NCBI GenBank assembly: GCA_039000515.1
Contig: JBCFYV010000012.1
Location: 113,905,949 to 113,969,948, forward strand
Direction: 5' to 3'
Length of the DNA: 64,000 nucleotides
Source of the DNA: Timema cristinae
Lineage: Eukaryota > Arthropoda > Insecta > Phasmatodea > Timematidae
In this document: in pieces, positions 35,220 through 46,294 of the stretch
How the letters are laid out: each line of letters starts with the position of its first letter
Position numbering within the stretch: position 1 is the first letter of the stretch
Notes under the pieces: model-generated
What the model was told of the DNA's origin: nothing
Databases searched by the model: none
What the model saw: the letters and a program-made list of their open reading frames with translations, nothing else
Made by a program: the position numbers and the translations under genes

Positions 35220-35690
35220 CAGTTTTGATTACACCAACAAGGTGAAAAAAATCCTAGTATTTTTTTTCTAACAAAATATTAACTATAAATAAAGGGTTAA
35301 GTAATGACAAAATAATAATTGTTAAAAAAAATATGTGTTTCCTAGGAACGGACACATTGGTTTGTAAGGAACTTCTTTTTTTAAATACCTAACTAAAAAT
35401 AGTAAGCTATGTCTATTATTGGTTCATCTGGGTTTTTAACTCGTTCATTATTCAATACTTTTGGAAACTACTCCAGTAAGTTTTGAAAATGCTTCTTCCA
35501 CTAGTTTAATACAGTGTTTCTAAAACTTTTACCAAAAGCAGACCACGTGATAAGCGTTCTTATATTGAGTAGTAAAGACTTTGTTTCATAAAAACACTTT
35601 ACAGACCAATTTTCGTAGGAAGCTAGAAACTATTCTAAATCTACTTTCAAGTCAAGTCATATGATCTTTCACTTTTGATATATTTTATTA
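35220..35690. other. AT-rich stretch, nothing recognised
   Basis: No coding or repeat signal seen. Confidence 0.5.
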
Positions 35691-35698
35691 ATAAAATA

Positions 35699-36307
35699 CA
35701 GTCAACTCTCGATTCTACAACCCCGGGAATAGCATACTCTCTCGAAGTAACGACCCTTTTTTGGGGAGCCGTGAAAAATGTGGGTAAAAATGGTTGAAAA
35801 GTTTAAGGAAATCGGCTGTAAAATGTGTTTGTTGCATTTATTTAGGCCTCTGCGTTGCAATTATCTTTGTGAGCGCTGTATTACTAGTAACTGGGGTGGG
35901 TCAGGTATAAAAATAGACACCACCTCATCAATACCAGCCAATAGCACTTGACTCTGTCCCCCCCCCTCCCACAAGCAAGACAATGTTTCCCCGCGCGCGA
36001 CTACCGCTACATCACGCGCCAGGCTTGCTTTTGTCATTGTTATTTCGATTCTCGATTTGGTTACTATTTTGGTTTGATTTTGTGAACAATTTTTGACGAC
36101 CCATGCTATTGTTTAACATTGTTATTTTTGATTTGGTTACGTTTTTGGTTGGATTTTGTGAACGATTTTTGATGACCCTTGCTATTAGTTGTCTAAAAAA
36201 TGCAATTTTTTCGTATGAAGGTCAGGGGTGGAACAAAATCTGTTAAAATTCCAATAACGACCCTTTTCCAGGGAACCGTGAAAGGTCGTAGAATCGAGAG
36301 TTGACTG
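35699..36307. mobile_element. pogo/Tigger-like MITE with TA target duplication
   Basis: The termini are CAGTCAACTCTCGATTCTAC at the left and its near-perfect complement GTAGAATCGAGAGTTGACTG at the right, each bordered by TA. A second shared block (AACGACCCTTTT... and GGGAnCCGTGAAA) lies inside each end. CAG termini plus TA duplication fit the pogo/Tigger branch of Tc1-mariner. At 609 bp with no open frame it is non-autonomous. Inside, a segment of about 80 bp (TTGATTTGGTTAC...) is tandemly duplicated at 36035-36190. Confidence 0.8.
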
Positions 36308-36309
36308 TA

Positions 36310-37050
36310 ACACTAATAAAGTAGTAAGATTTCTATGTCGGCTCTTTCTATGAACACTGGACTGTACTTGTGTAATAAATTATAATTGACTTAATAGAGT
36401 TATCCTGTCAATATTGTACTATTTTGATTTATTCTACATTTTACTTTCTAATAAAAAGAAAAAAATATTTTAACTGCAAAAATTTTCAACCTCTGATTAA
36501 TATTAATCTTTTAGTTCTATATAACTTATAACCAAAAACGATTCTGTCTGTCCACAGTGTTATTTTGATTTTGAATGAAGCCCTCAGATAAATAATAGTT
36601 TGATGTTGGGTAATTTAAAAAAAATTGAACTAAAATTATCGCGATTTTGTTCGAGTTGGGACAACCTTGTAAAATGAGAAACGATATGAATGCCACTCCT
36701 AAGAAACGGGTGTTCAGCGAACTATTTGGACTGTCAAGTTAGCGCCCATCTAGAATGGCGGCGTTGCCACATTTATCAAGTTTGGGCAGATTTAAAGACG
36801 TGAGGGACACGATGTTTGCGTAATTTATTTCAATTAACATTCACGAATTTATAAAAAGAAAAAAAAAACAGATCAGTGAAACCAGACACCACACTTAAAT
36901 GGTTCCCCACCCCCTACCACCCTACCACTCATTTATTTGAGTTGTTCAACGTACACTTATAGCGCCACGTGGTCATATCCGTCTCAGGTTCTTTGGTTCG
37001 GTTCATGACCGGATTACTTTACAGCCTGATCGCCCTGAATTCACCTGCGT
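36310..37050. other. No gene recognised
   Basis: A short CpG-containing piece near 36740 (GCGCCCATCTAGAATGGCGG) stands out from AT-rich surroundings but has no exon signal. Confidence 0.45.
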
Positions 37051-37056
37051 CTGTTT

Positions 37057-37057
37057 A

Positions 37058-37099
<42 letters not shown>

Positions 37100-37257
37100 C
37101 ATCATTATTATTAGCACCGTGTCCTACTACCCGTTAGGGTTATACGCACTCACGATAATGTGTAATGGTAGGATGAGTGTACAATGAAATGGAGGATCTA
37201 CAGTTTAACGTGGAATCCAAACCACGGTGGACGCCTGTCATTCCACACATTCACAAG
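37057..37257 (-). mobile_element. SINE type B, 5'-truncated, with (TAA)n end
   Basis: About 50 bp of (TTA)n, then the shared tail and the CACCGTGGTTTGGATTCCAC block on the minus strand; the head is missing. Confidence 0.85.
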
Positions 37258-37444
37258 ATAGGTAGATTTAAATATTTAAATAAATTGTGTTCGGGCTCCA
37301 TGTAGTTTCACGTTTCTTAGCAACGATTAGACTGAGTTTGAGTTAAATTAAATATAACTTGAATTAAAGATCACAAATTAATATTCAGGTTAGTTCATTA
37401 AGCACTTGGGTTGGTTACAAAATAATGAATATAAATAACACATC

Positions 37445-38325
37445 CACTGTGTTTGCTGGTGTTATTGCGAGTGTTTAACACACGTCCACTCTGTTGTGCT
37501 GGTGTTATTGCAAGTGTTTAACACACGTCCACTCAGTGTCTGGTGTTATTGCAAGTGTTTAACACACGTCCCTCAGTGTTCTGGTGTAATTGCAAGTGTT
37601 TAACACACGCCCACTCTGTTTGCTGGTGTTATTGCAAGTGTTTAACACACGTCCACTCAGTGTTCTGGTGTTATTGCAAGTGTTTAACACACTTCACTCG
37701 GTTTGCTGGTGTTATTGCAAGTGTTTAACACACGTCCACTGTGTGTGCTGGTGTTATTGCAAGTGTTTAACACACGTCCACTCTGTTGCTGGTGTTATTG
37801 CAAGTGTTTAACACACTTCCACTCTGTTTGTGGTTTATTGCAAGTGTTTAACACACGTCCACTCTGTTTGCTGGTGTAATTGCAAGTATTTAACACACGT
37901 CCACTGTGTGTGCTGGTGTATTGAAGTGTTTACATCACTTGTTGCTGGTGTTTGTAAGTTTTAACACACGTCCACTCATGTTTCTGGTGTAATTGCAAGT
38001 GTTTAACACACGCCCACTCTGTTTGCTGGTGTTATTGCAAGTGTTTAACACACGTCCACTCTGTTTCTGGTGTTATTGCAAGTGTTTAACACACTTCCAC
38101 TCTGTTTGCTGGTGTTATTGCAAGTGTTTAACACACGTCTAATCTGTTTGCTGGTGTTATTGCAAGTGTTTAAAACACGTCCACTCTGTTTGCTGGTGTT
38201 ATTGCAAGTGTTTAACACACGTCCACTCTGTTTGCTGGTGTTATTGCAAGTGTTTAACACACGTCCACTCTGTTTGCTGGTGTTATTGCAAGTGTTTAAC
38301 ACACGTCCACTCTGTTTGCTGATGT
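37445..38325. repeat. 42-bp minisatellite, about 21 copies
   Basis: The unit GTCCACTCTGTTTGCTGGTG plus TTATTGCAAGTGTTTAACAC AC repeats with period 42, a multiple of three, so several frames stay open on both strands and give 14-residue periodic peptides. Central copies (about 37900-37990) have lost several single bases. No start context, splice site or known protein supports coding. Confidence 0.95.
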
Positions 38326-38337
38326 TTTACCAATGGC

Positions 38338-38369
38338 TGCGGTGAGGGCTTCTTGCAACCCTCACCGCA
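38338..38369. other. Perfect 11-bp hairpin beside the 42-bp array
   Basis: TGCGGTGAGGG and CCCTCACCGCA are exact complements around a 10-base loop (38349-38358). It is GC-rich in AT-rich sequence and lies 13 bp past the last array unit. Confidence 0.8.
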
Positions 38370-39225
38370 TACCCTTGGATTCTTCTTAGAACTAAATCAG
38401 CCAAGGTCGCTTTCACTGTCACTTAAAAATGCAACTCAGTTCAGGGAAATCTTTTACCATTTGTCCTGTTCTTTACAGCTAGTTTTTTTTAAATTTAAAT
38501 ACTAAAAATAAAAAGTGGGACCAAGTGATTCTATAATAATTTCATCCTTCACTAAAACTCAAAAATCCTACTAAAAATTTAACATGAAATATATATTATG
38601 CTTCACATTTATGAACTGACTTATAGATCAACTTAAATCTAGAACAAACACAACACCTAGACTCTTGGCCGTAAATTCAATAAAGAAGATAGGTCCTATA
38701 ATCTCTTTAAAAATATATTTAAACAAGGCGCCAAAAAGTTGAGTTCACAGGTTAACAAACCTCTACAACACCTTATGCCTGCTGTATACACCATTGCCAA
38801 TCTTGGTGTCGTAGTGTTTAATTTTTGGTTCCGAAATCATTTAACCAAAATTACAAACAAATTATACTTTTAATGTGTTTCAAACATATATATTAAATGC
38901 ATTTATTATTTTGAAAAGATTTTGTTGTTTAAATTTTTTCTTAATATTTCAGATATTGGCATTCATGACATCTCAAACTTAAATTATTGTAGAGTGTAAT
39001 GTGTAGTGGCATTCAAATTGAAAACGAATCTGTTATAGAAATTAAAACAGTATAAAGTGTTTGTAATGTATAAACTAATAGATATCGTAACCCAAAATAC
39101 TTTTAACTTTAAATGAGTCGAGCGTATCTAAGTTTTAATGAGTATGGATGAAACAGGTGAGGTTACAGGCTTATTTCATTTATCACTTAGGATATTATAT
39201 TATAGCAGGCCAATTCTCTGTGTGT
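38370..39225. other. AT-rich stretch, nothing recognised
   Basis: No coding signal or repeat structure seen. Confidence 0.5.
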
Positions 39226-39227
39226 AT

Positions 39228-40963
39228 AGGCCCTGACACAGACTCCGTATCCTTAGGTCCGTAGTCCGTAAGAAATCGATGAGACAATATCAGATTGCTC
39301 TGGCCACAGAGTCCTTATCCGTAGTCCTTACTCCGTAGAAATTGCCCTTAATTTTCTACGGACTTGTTTATGCGGACTACCAATCACAGCCGAGTAAATA
39401 TACGATTGCGTCTTGAAATAAAGAAAGAATGGCAGTGATAGAATCCGTCGCTATGGAAACATATACAAAATGAAAAGATGACCAGATGTGGACTATTAGA
39501 AACATTTTTCGAAAAATCTCTAGGAAAATGTTTTCTTAGAAATAACAAGTTCTCAAAAATATTGGCTTTGCTTTTGTAGGTTCAACACCCCTACTATTTG
39601 GTTTATACTCCATTTACTAGCATCATTTAATTTTTGTAATTAGATAAATTATGGATATTAGTGATTTTTGAAATGGATTCTCTACTTATTGATTGTGTTC
39701 GGAAAAGGCCTCTTTTTATATTTGTAAAGACTATCTGAGAAAGGGAAATGCCTGGCTAAATATTTCAAAATCGTCGAAATACTAGGTTAAAGTTTTGGCT
39801 ACAAGTAGGCCAACTTTTATTTGGAAGCCAAACCCCAATTTTGCGTTTATTTATGAAAACTAGAAAAAAAAAAGATATGCATGCATAAGCACGTATATTT
39901 GATCAGGCCTACTCCTTTTTTAGGCAGTTAGAAAATCCACCTGAATTAGAAACATATTTGTAATAGTGGAACCCAAACCTATTTCCATTTTGTGTTATTG
40001 GATTTAACCACGGACACTAGAAAAAAATAGGCTATTTAAATAAATTGCCATCTGTTCATATGTTTTTTTAAGCGTCTTTTTTAGGCACTTATAGAAAATC
40101 CACCTGAACTAGGGACATGTTTGCACGAGTGGAATCTAAACCACTCTATCTCGATTGGGTGAATTCTTTCCCCTGGTGTACATTAGTACATGTAATCAAT
40201 ATTGAAACAGGACTGCAAGTTTGTGATAGCCGTAAAGGGCAGCACCACTCAAAGGGGCTACATAGCATGTCAGGCAAATCCCAAAGTTTTTTTAATAACT
40301 CTGCTTTTTTAGCAAATAGTATTGTCAAATATCCGCCTCTGTGGTGTAGTTAGTTAACACACTAGTTTTGTGTTGAGCTTGACTGCCGAGGACGGGAGAT
40401 CGAGGTTGAATCTCCGTCAGGTGAACTGGGGTGGTTTTTCTAAATAGTTTTCCACTCTCCCCCCATGCAAATGCGAGTTGGCTTCCTCTAAATTCAACCC
40501 CCAATTTCTAATCCATTAGCGTAATTAGTACTTGTAGTAAGACGTGGTACTTAGTAAATAAATATTAAAAGTGCTTGTTTTGTTTTCATCCAAAATATTA
40601 GTAGGCCTACATCTGTTTTGCATTTTCAGGCTATTGCAAACTCTTATTATTTTAAGTTTGATAGTTAAAATCAAGTTATAAGTATATTTCTTCTGAATGT
40701 ACTTAACCCACATTTTAGTATAAATACTGAAGTTTTCTCAACAAAGTTGTTTTTGGTTTCTTTGATCAGCTGACTGCTTGATGCGTGCTCCATGCTCTTA
40801 GACAATTTTTTTCCACATTTTTTAATTGGATAAAGTCCTTTACTATCTCATTGGTTGAAACGGTCACATGATTACGGATATTGAGAATGTAATCGTGAGA
40901 AGAATTTCTTATGGACCAGGAGCACAGAGTACAACCTACGGATACGGAGTCTGTGTCAAGGCC
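39228..40963. mobile_element. Candidate 1.7-kb TIR element
   Basis: AGGCCCTGACACAGACTCCG at the left edge and the complement of AGGCCTTGACACAGACTCCG at the right edge form inverted termini that continue into TATCC. The inner flanks also share weaker similarity (GTCCGTAAGAAAT / GTCCATAAGAAAT). No open frame for a transposase is visible, so it would be non-autonomous; a type A SINE sits inside it. No target duplication is obvious. Confidence 0.55.
40333..40564 (+). mobile_element. SINE type A, full length, diverged
   Basis: CCGCCTCTGTGGTGTAGTTA, GACTGCCGAGGACGGGAG, and the CCATGCAAATGCGAGTTGG block are present. The hairpin part of the tail (CCCGAACGGG) has been deleted, leaving TAGTACTTGTAGTAAGACG. 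Confidence 0.85.
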
Positions 40964-40969
40964 TTATGT

Positions 40970-41520
40970 CATAAACACGTTTTATTTGTTACATTACTTA
41001 ACCAATATGCAATCACACAAACAAAAATCAAGAATTGGGATACATCAATATTAATTATAAATTACTTTTAAATACATTTTTATAGTGTGTGAGTAATAAA
41101 CAAACTTTTTTAGTCACAAATCCATAATATATTATCCACCCTTAAATAATTTTTAAAAAAAATGACTGAATAGGAAAGGAAAATTCACAGAAGAAATAAA
41201 GTAGAACCCACCTACCTGGCTTGGATAGTAGTGTAAAGCTTTTTTAAGTCTTTTAAAACAAACTCTTAGGGAATGTAAGTGGAATATAAAACCCTCTTCG
41301 ACTACCATAATTATTGTATCGTTAATTAATATTTTATGTATTTAATTAATTAAAATTGTCAATCTGATGATGGTGACAAGTTAAACTACAAGTGTTTTTT
41401 GATCATGCATGGAAAATGCTAGGGGGATAAGGAGGGCACTTAAGATAGTCTTAAGCCTCGCACTATATAAAAAGTGGGTTGAACCACCCGCCCTTCCCCT
41501 GTTCCGGAGCCCCTGTAATT
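40970..41520. other. AT-rich stretch upstream of MPG, no exon recognised
   Basis: An upstream MPG exon would be expected on this side if 41897 is a true acceptor, but no open frame here has MPG-like sequence. Confidence 0.4.
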
Positions 41521-41538
41521 TTCTGACATTCTCATAAA

Positions 41539-41788
41539 TAATAATAATATTTAGCACCGCGTCTTACTACCCGTTGGGGTTATACGCTTTAAGTACTAAT
41601 TACGCTAATGGATTAGGAAGGTTGAATTAGAGGAAGTGAACCCGCATTTGCGTAGAGAGAAAGTGGAAAACCATTTAGGAAAAACCACCCCCAGTTCACC
41701 CGACCGAGATTCGAACCTCGATCTCCCCGTCCTCAGCAGTCGAGCTCAACACGACAAGCGCGTTAGCCAACTACGCCACCGAGGCGGG
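41539..41788 (-). mobile_element. SINE type A, full length, 15-bp TSD
   Basis: A complete minus-strand copy. TGACATTCTCATAAA (41524-41538) and TGACATTTTCATAAA (41789-41803) flank it with one mismatch. It ends about 110 bp before the first visible MPG exon. Confidence 0.92.
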
Positions 41789-41896
41789 TGACATTTTCAT
41801 AAAGCATACACTCCCTGGACTTAGGTCCAGCCGTGAAAGTATAAAAATAGGTTAATTGCTATGCCGATATTGTAAGCAGATTTATTTTGATTTCAG

Positions 41897-42376
41897 AAAG
41901 CGGCCGTACCACCAGCTTTCAAAGCATGTATTTCACCTCGCCACTAACCAGGACCACCTCAAGGTGCAGCGCTACATTTCCAGAGAAAAAATCTCAAGTT
42001 TCGAAAATCAAGGGCCGCTCTAAAAAAGTGAAAATGTGCCAAATATCTCTACCTGACCTTGAAACTAGTACCTCCGACTCTGTAGTGAGCCTTACCGTGG
42101 GATCAAAGAGGCACAGGGATGACTTTTACAATGTTCCATGCGAGCAATTGGCGAATAAACTGCTGGGCGAAGTCCTAGTTCGCAGGCTAGACGACGGCAC
42201 TGTTTTGAGAGGTAGAATCGTGGAAACTGAATGTTACCTAGGAGGCGAGGACAGAGCCTCTCACTCATACAGAGGGAAAGTCACAGAAAGGAACAAGCCT
42301 ATGTACATGAAACCTGGGACAGCGTATGTTTATTTCACTTATGGAATGTATCACTGCTTCAACATATCTAGTATGG
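41897..42376 (+). CDS. MPG: MPG exon (N-terminal and catalytic part)
   Basis: Bounded by acceptor TTGATTTCAG|AAAG and donor TATGG|GTGAGT, leaving phase 1. The first in-frame ATG is 41926. The sequence just before it (FQSMYFTSP) already resembles the human N-terminal region (S-I-YFSSP), so part of the reading frame upstream of this ATG may be translated from an earlier exon that I could not find. The frame after the donor runs on to a stop at 42432 but is intronic. Confidence 0.88.
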
Positions 42377-44732
42377 GTGAGTTTGTGCTTGGCTATTCGG
42401 AGCATGATCTAAGTTTAAGTATCTTTTTATAAAGTTTTTAAGGGGAAAAAACTATGTTGGCCATAATAACTCCAATGTTGCTTCAGAAATACGTACCCTA
42501 CATTTAGTAATTTCTACACATACCTAATAATTTCAACAGTTTTTGAATATGGACATTGCGTAACTTCGACCAGGACATTTTCTCTTAGTTGAAATAAATT
42601 CCGGTTAAATACTTAACTTACCGTGATAAATAGATTAACTGGGTGACCTGGTGGTCTAGGGGTAAGGTGTCAGACCTCTGTGCTGGGGTCCGGGGTTCGA
42701 TCCTCGGTCCCAGCACAGATTTATCTGATTACCAAACTCTTCCTTACACCTCTGACAAGACATCTTGTGAATGTGTGGAATGCCAGGCCTCCACCGTGGT
42801 TCGGATTCCACGTTAAACTGCAGGTCCTCCATTTTATCTCACAATCACCCTACCATTACACATTAGCGTGTGTATAACCCGAATGGGTAGTAAGATGCGA
42901 TGCTAATAATAATAACAGCGATTGTAGGCCTTAAAGACCACACACTGAATGCGCAAACTGCCTCTACCATGTTCATTCCTGAGCCTTCTCCCTCCACTGC
43001 CCATCCACACCCAGTTCCTTTAAATCTCTAGCCATATCGACAATCCATCGCGTTCTGAGTCGCCCCAGAGGCCTTCAGGTGCCAGGTATGCCATCCATGA
43101 CAGCTCTCGAACTTCTTTCTGGTTGAGTTTTGGCTACAAGCCCCACCCATATTATCCTGTTTGGTACCGTGAGGCTCATGACAAATATTCAATAACTGTA
43201 CGACTTCGACGAAACTAAATGTAGGTCTACTGAGGCAATATTTTATTTACTTTGGCCCAAATAAAGGGTTTTCTTTGTCATAAAAATTGCACCAATACGG
43301 ACTTAAAGTCATGTTTACTTTTAATTCAAATTAAATATGTTAATTTCCCAGATTGGAAATATGTCGCACATAGTATTTAAAAATAAAATAGGCTAAAACT
43401 TATTTTTAAAATTATGCATCTTAAGTCACAAACTAAATAAGTGTATTGTAATAAGATGACTTAATCTAATAAATAGGGATTAGGAAGGTTGTTTAAAAGA
43501 AGTGCACTCGCATTATTTTGGAGAGATGATAAGAAAACCATCCCCAAGTGTGCCTGGTGTAGTTTCGAATGTTGACCTCCTTGTCACAGCCAATCCTGTC
43601 AATTGCGAGCTTGCCATCTTTTTGGTTCGGATACTCATTCCTTCCCCGAGCTTCTCTCTATGAAAGGACTACATTTCATTGCTCTATATATATACTATTC
43701 AGGTTGATTTCCCGCCTTCAAGTTTCAACTAGTAACAAATTATCTCTTTTAGAAATCAAGTTAACTAAAATATTTCCCTCTGATATTTTATGACATTTTC
43801 GTATGTGCATTTGTAAGAATATACAAGATAAACAAAATATATTTGTTCGAAAAATAACCTAAAGTTGAAAAAATATGTTTTATATCTATTTTTTTTACCA
43901 CTGAGCCTTACTACCTTTCTAGACTATACACATATATGATACATACTTTAATGAAATAGCGATGAAGGAGGAAGAATTTGAGGTAATCCACCCGCATTTA
44001 CCTGGAAGGAGATTAGGAAACCATTTAGGGAAAACCACCTTCAGTAGATCTCCGTCTTCTATAGAGTGACAGCTTAGACTATGAGACCACTAAAGTGGGT
44101 GGCAGGTAACCTTTATAATATATTACTAATCAAATATGGAATAATAATCACATTATCTTCTACAGACATAAAATATATATTTGAAAATTGGTTCATTCAC
44201 AAAATTCACTGTAATTTAATTTTAATTACTAAACATGTCCACAAGTCTAATCAACTCTAATATGAATGTAATTACTTGTAGAGCCAGGTGGATGTGTATT
44301 GCTTCGTGCTGTGGAACCTCTACAAGGAACCGACTACATGCTAAGCGAAAGAGAAAAGAGAAGAAAGCTCCTAAGGATATTGTCTTAGACTTAACAAAGT
44401 CTTCTTGTAGTGCTTTGTCAAATCAGAAAAAAAACAAGTCACTGAAAATCCATGAGCTGTGCAACGGTCCAGCCAAGCTGTGCATCAGTTTCGATATAAG
44501 CAAACAAAGCTCCAACACTCGGGACTTGTGCAGTTGGGAGGGGATGTGGATCGAACCAGATCAGAATGGTCGAGTCGGGCCGCACAACATTGTGAGCTGT
44601 CCGAGGATCGGTATCGACTCTGCTGGGTTAGAGTGGGCATCCAAGCCACTAAGGTTTTACATCATTGGTAGTCCGTCGGTTAGCCGCAGAGACAAGGTTA
44701 AAGAGAAACAGATTAGAGAACTTGCCAAATGA
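41897..44732 (+). CDS. MPG: DNA-3-methyladenine (alkyladenine) glycosylase, spliced
   Basis: Monofunctional base-excision-repair glycosylase that flips alkylated and deaminated purines out of nuclear or mitochondrial DNA and cuts the N-glycosidic bond. Joining exons 41897-42376 and 44282-44732 gives about 299 residues from ATG 41926, against 298 in human AAG. Counterparts of human E125, Y127, H136, Y159, Y162 (intercalating), N169 and R182 are all present (VETECYLGG, ASHS, YVYFTYGMY, FNISS, LLRAVEPLQG), as is the C-terminal KPLRFYIIGSP motif. A basic stretch near residues 20-36 could be a nuclear signal. The last exon needs one extra base near 44341 to stay in frame. The 1.9-kb intron holds a type B SINE and a LINE tail. 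A further 5' exon is possible. Confidence 0.9.
42641..42916 (+). mobile_element. SINE type B, full length, in MPG intron
   Basis: Plus-strand copy with head GGTGACCTGGTGGTCTAGGG, box B GGGGTTCGATCC, full body and tail CCCGAATGGGTAGTAAG. It shows the intact tRNA-Glu-like head used here to define type B. Confidence 0.93.
42935..43207 (-). mobile_element. LINE reverse-transcriptase C-terminal remnant
   Basis: The minus strand around 42984-43070 reads LRTRWIVDMARDLKELGVDG then QWREKAQE and stops, the usual C-terminal tail of non-LTR retrotransposon ORF2 (R-T-R-W...D...W..A). Neighbouring bases give out-of-frame pieces of the same region, so it is an old 5'-truncated copy. Confidence 0.7.
43460..43620 (-). 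mobile_element. SINE type C fragment
   Basis: GAAGTGCACTCGCATTATTT, GAAAACCATCCCCAAGTG and GTTTCGAATGTTGACCTCC are reverse-complement type C landmarks. Confidence 0.55.
43895..44100 (-). mobile_element. SINE type C, degraded
   Basis: Tail remnant GCCTTACTACCTTTCTAGAC, body AATCCACCCGCATTTACC and GGGAAAACCACCTTCAGTAG, head end GACTATGAGACCACTAAAG. Confidence 0.6.
44282..44732 (+). CDS. MPG: MPG last exon, with one-base frame break
   Basis: Acceptor ATTACTTGTAG precedes 44282, and the first two bases complete the split codon in phase, giving EPGGCVLLRAVEPLQGTDYM. That frame hits a stop soon after, while the conserved remainder (KIHELCNGPAKLC through KPLRFYIIGSP to the stop at 44730-44732) is read in another frame. 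One missing base between about 44338 and 44385, most simply at 44341, reconciles the two. The open frame beginning upstream at 44235 mixes intron and exon and its first third is not the protein. Consensus error is likelier than pseudogenisation, because everything else is conserved. Confidence 0.88.
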
Positions 44733-44968
44733 AAGTGGGTCATTCATTCTCACTAAAATGTGTGTTGAAACTAAACATTAACTGAATAATATGGAGACGT
44801 TTCTAAAAGAAAAAAAAAAATCTAAAACTTTTCTGTGAGGACTTAATAATAACTCAAGTTAATTTATTTTGTGTGTGTTTGTTTTATTATAAATACATAT
44901 CTAGTCCCACCATTCCCTCACAGGGTAGGTAAGAAACTGAACATATAGCTAAAAAAAAAACTTTTTAC

Positions 44969-45606
44969 TTAATTCATCCTCACTAACTTTCTCCACACTT
45001 CTCTATCCTTGCATACTCCAATCGCTTCAACAACATCTGGATATGAGTCATAAGTTCTCTTATTCTTGAAATGCTTAGTCTTTATCTTTTCCACACATTC
45101 ATCTACCACATTAACCCGCCTCGGTGGCGTAGTTGGCTAACGCGCTTGTCGTGTTTAGCTCAACTGCTGAGGACGGGGAGATTGAGGTTCGAATCTCGTC
45201 GGGTGAACTGGGGGTGGTTTTTCCTAAATGGTTTTCCATTCTACCTCCACGCAAATGCGGGTTCACTTCCTCTAATTAAAACCTTCCCAATTCCTAATCC
45301 ATCAGCGTAATTAGTACTTAAAGCGTATAACCCGAACGGGTAGTAAGACGCGGTGCTAAATATTATTATTATCTACCACATTAAACCACGTCTTACATGT
45401 CCTACCCCTTCCTTTTGATCCACACACTCTACCTTCATATATTTGCTCGTCACTTGATCCACAAACATCCTCTCAACATGCCTAAACCAACGTAACACGC
45501 CTCTTTCACATTGACTTGTTGGATTCCCTTTCAAACCACACTCCTTCCGCACCCATTCACTACCGACACTGTCCATATAATTAAAAAAAATGAAATTGTT
45601 TGACAA
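44969..45606 (-). mobile_element. LINE ORF2 C-terminal fragment, interrupted by a SINE
   Basis: On the minus strand the frame reads CERGVLRWFRHVERM, the hallmark LRWFGHVERM-type motif of the tail of non-LTR reverse transcriptases, and, after removal of the type A SINE at 45115-45370, continues to DREVWRKLVRMN and a stop at 44969-44971. The fragment is 5'-truncated near 45580 and partly frame-shifted. Confidence 0.82.
45115..45370 (+). mobile_element. SINE type A, full length, inserted in the LINE, 14-bp TSD
   Basis: Perfect ATCTACCACATTAA repeats at 45101-45114 and 45371-45384 flank a complete element (head CCCGCCTCGGTGGCGTAGTT, tail CCCGAACGGGTAGTAAGACG). The LINE sequence is collinear across the insertion. 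Confidence 0.95.
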
Positions 45607-45619
45607 ATATTGTTAGCCC

Positions 45620-45810
45620 AGTCTATAGGGCCGAAAAATTCATCATTGGGGGTGAGAACGGTAGAATTTAAAGGAAATACACCCACATTTGTTTAGAGGG
45701 AGAATGGGAGACGGTTATGAAAAGACAACCTTTAGTGCACCTAGCCAGGATTTTAAGCCCAAATTCCATGTCACCAGCATACTAGACTAAGTAATCCTAT
45801 CGTTTAGTCC
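45620..45810 (-). mobile_element. SINE type C, degraded
   Basis: AAATACACCCACATTTG, GAGGGAGAATGGGAGACGG and CACCTAGCCAGGATTTTAAG keep type C order in reverse complement. Confidence 0.55.
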
Positions 45811-46084
45811 TCATGTTCACTAATACAGGTAATTTTCTATTGTTAAGTGTCAAAAGGTTAAGAAACCTTGTTAATTTAGCATAGCCTAATAGCCAGGTGT
45901 AATGGCTGTATTTGTGTCAAACCAGCTTTAAACCCAAATCATATAGATGATCATTAATTTGGAATAATTCAGCATTTGGGTCTTTCTTCCCCAAAACTAT
46001 TACAACTGTGATAATATTTGAGTAATTAATAATAACTTAATTATTATAATGATCTCTTGACATTTCCTAATTTTTCTTTGTCAC

Positions 46085-46280
46085 TGCTTCTTACTACCTG
46101 TTCAGGTTATAACACAAATATTAGATAATTACCCTAATAGGGTAGGGATGAGGAAGGAAGCACTTTAGAGGTAATATACCCACATTTGCGTGGAAGGAGA
46201 GTGGAAAACCACTCTCTGTAGACCCGACCGAGATTTGAACCCCAATCTTCCCATCTTCAGTAGGAGTTTAATTATTTTAG
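46085..46280 (-). mobile_element. SINE type C
   Basis: CTTCTTACTACCTGTTCAGG tail, TACCCACATTTGCGTGGAAG body, GACCCGACCGAGATTTGAAC box B region, all reverse complement. Confidence 0.7.
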
Positions 46281-46294
46281 CGAGTAAATAAATA

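Noticed and set aside
42641..42715. Functional tRNA-Glu gene
   Set aside because: Boxes A and B are good, but the unit is followed by the type B SINE body and tail and recurs many times; cloverleaf stems are imperfect.
44235..44281. Start of the 165-codon frame as an MPG start
   Set aside because: This part is intronic: the acceptor is at 44281/44282 and the conserved exon start is in another frame.
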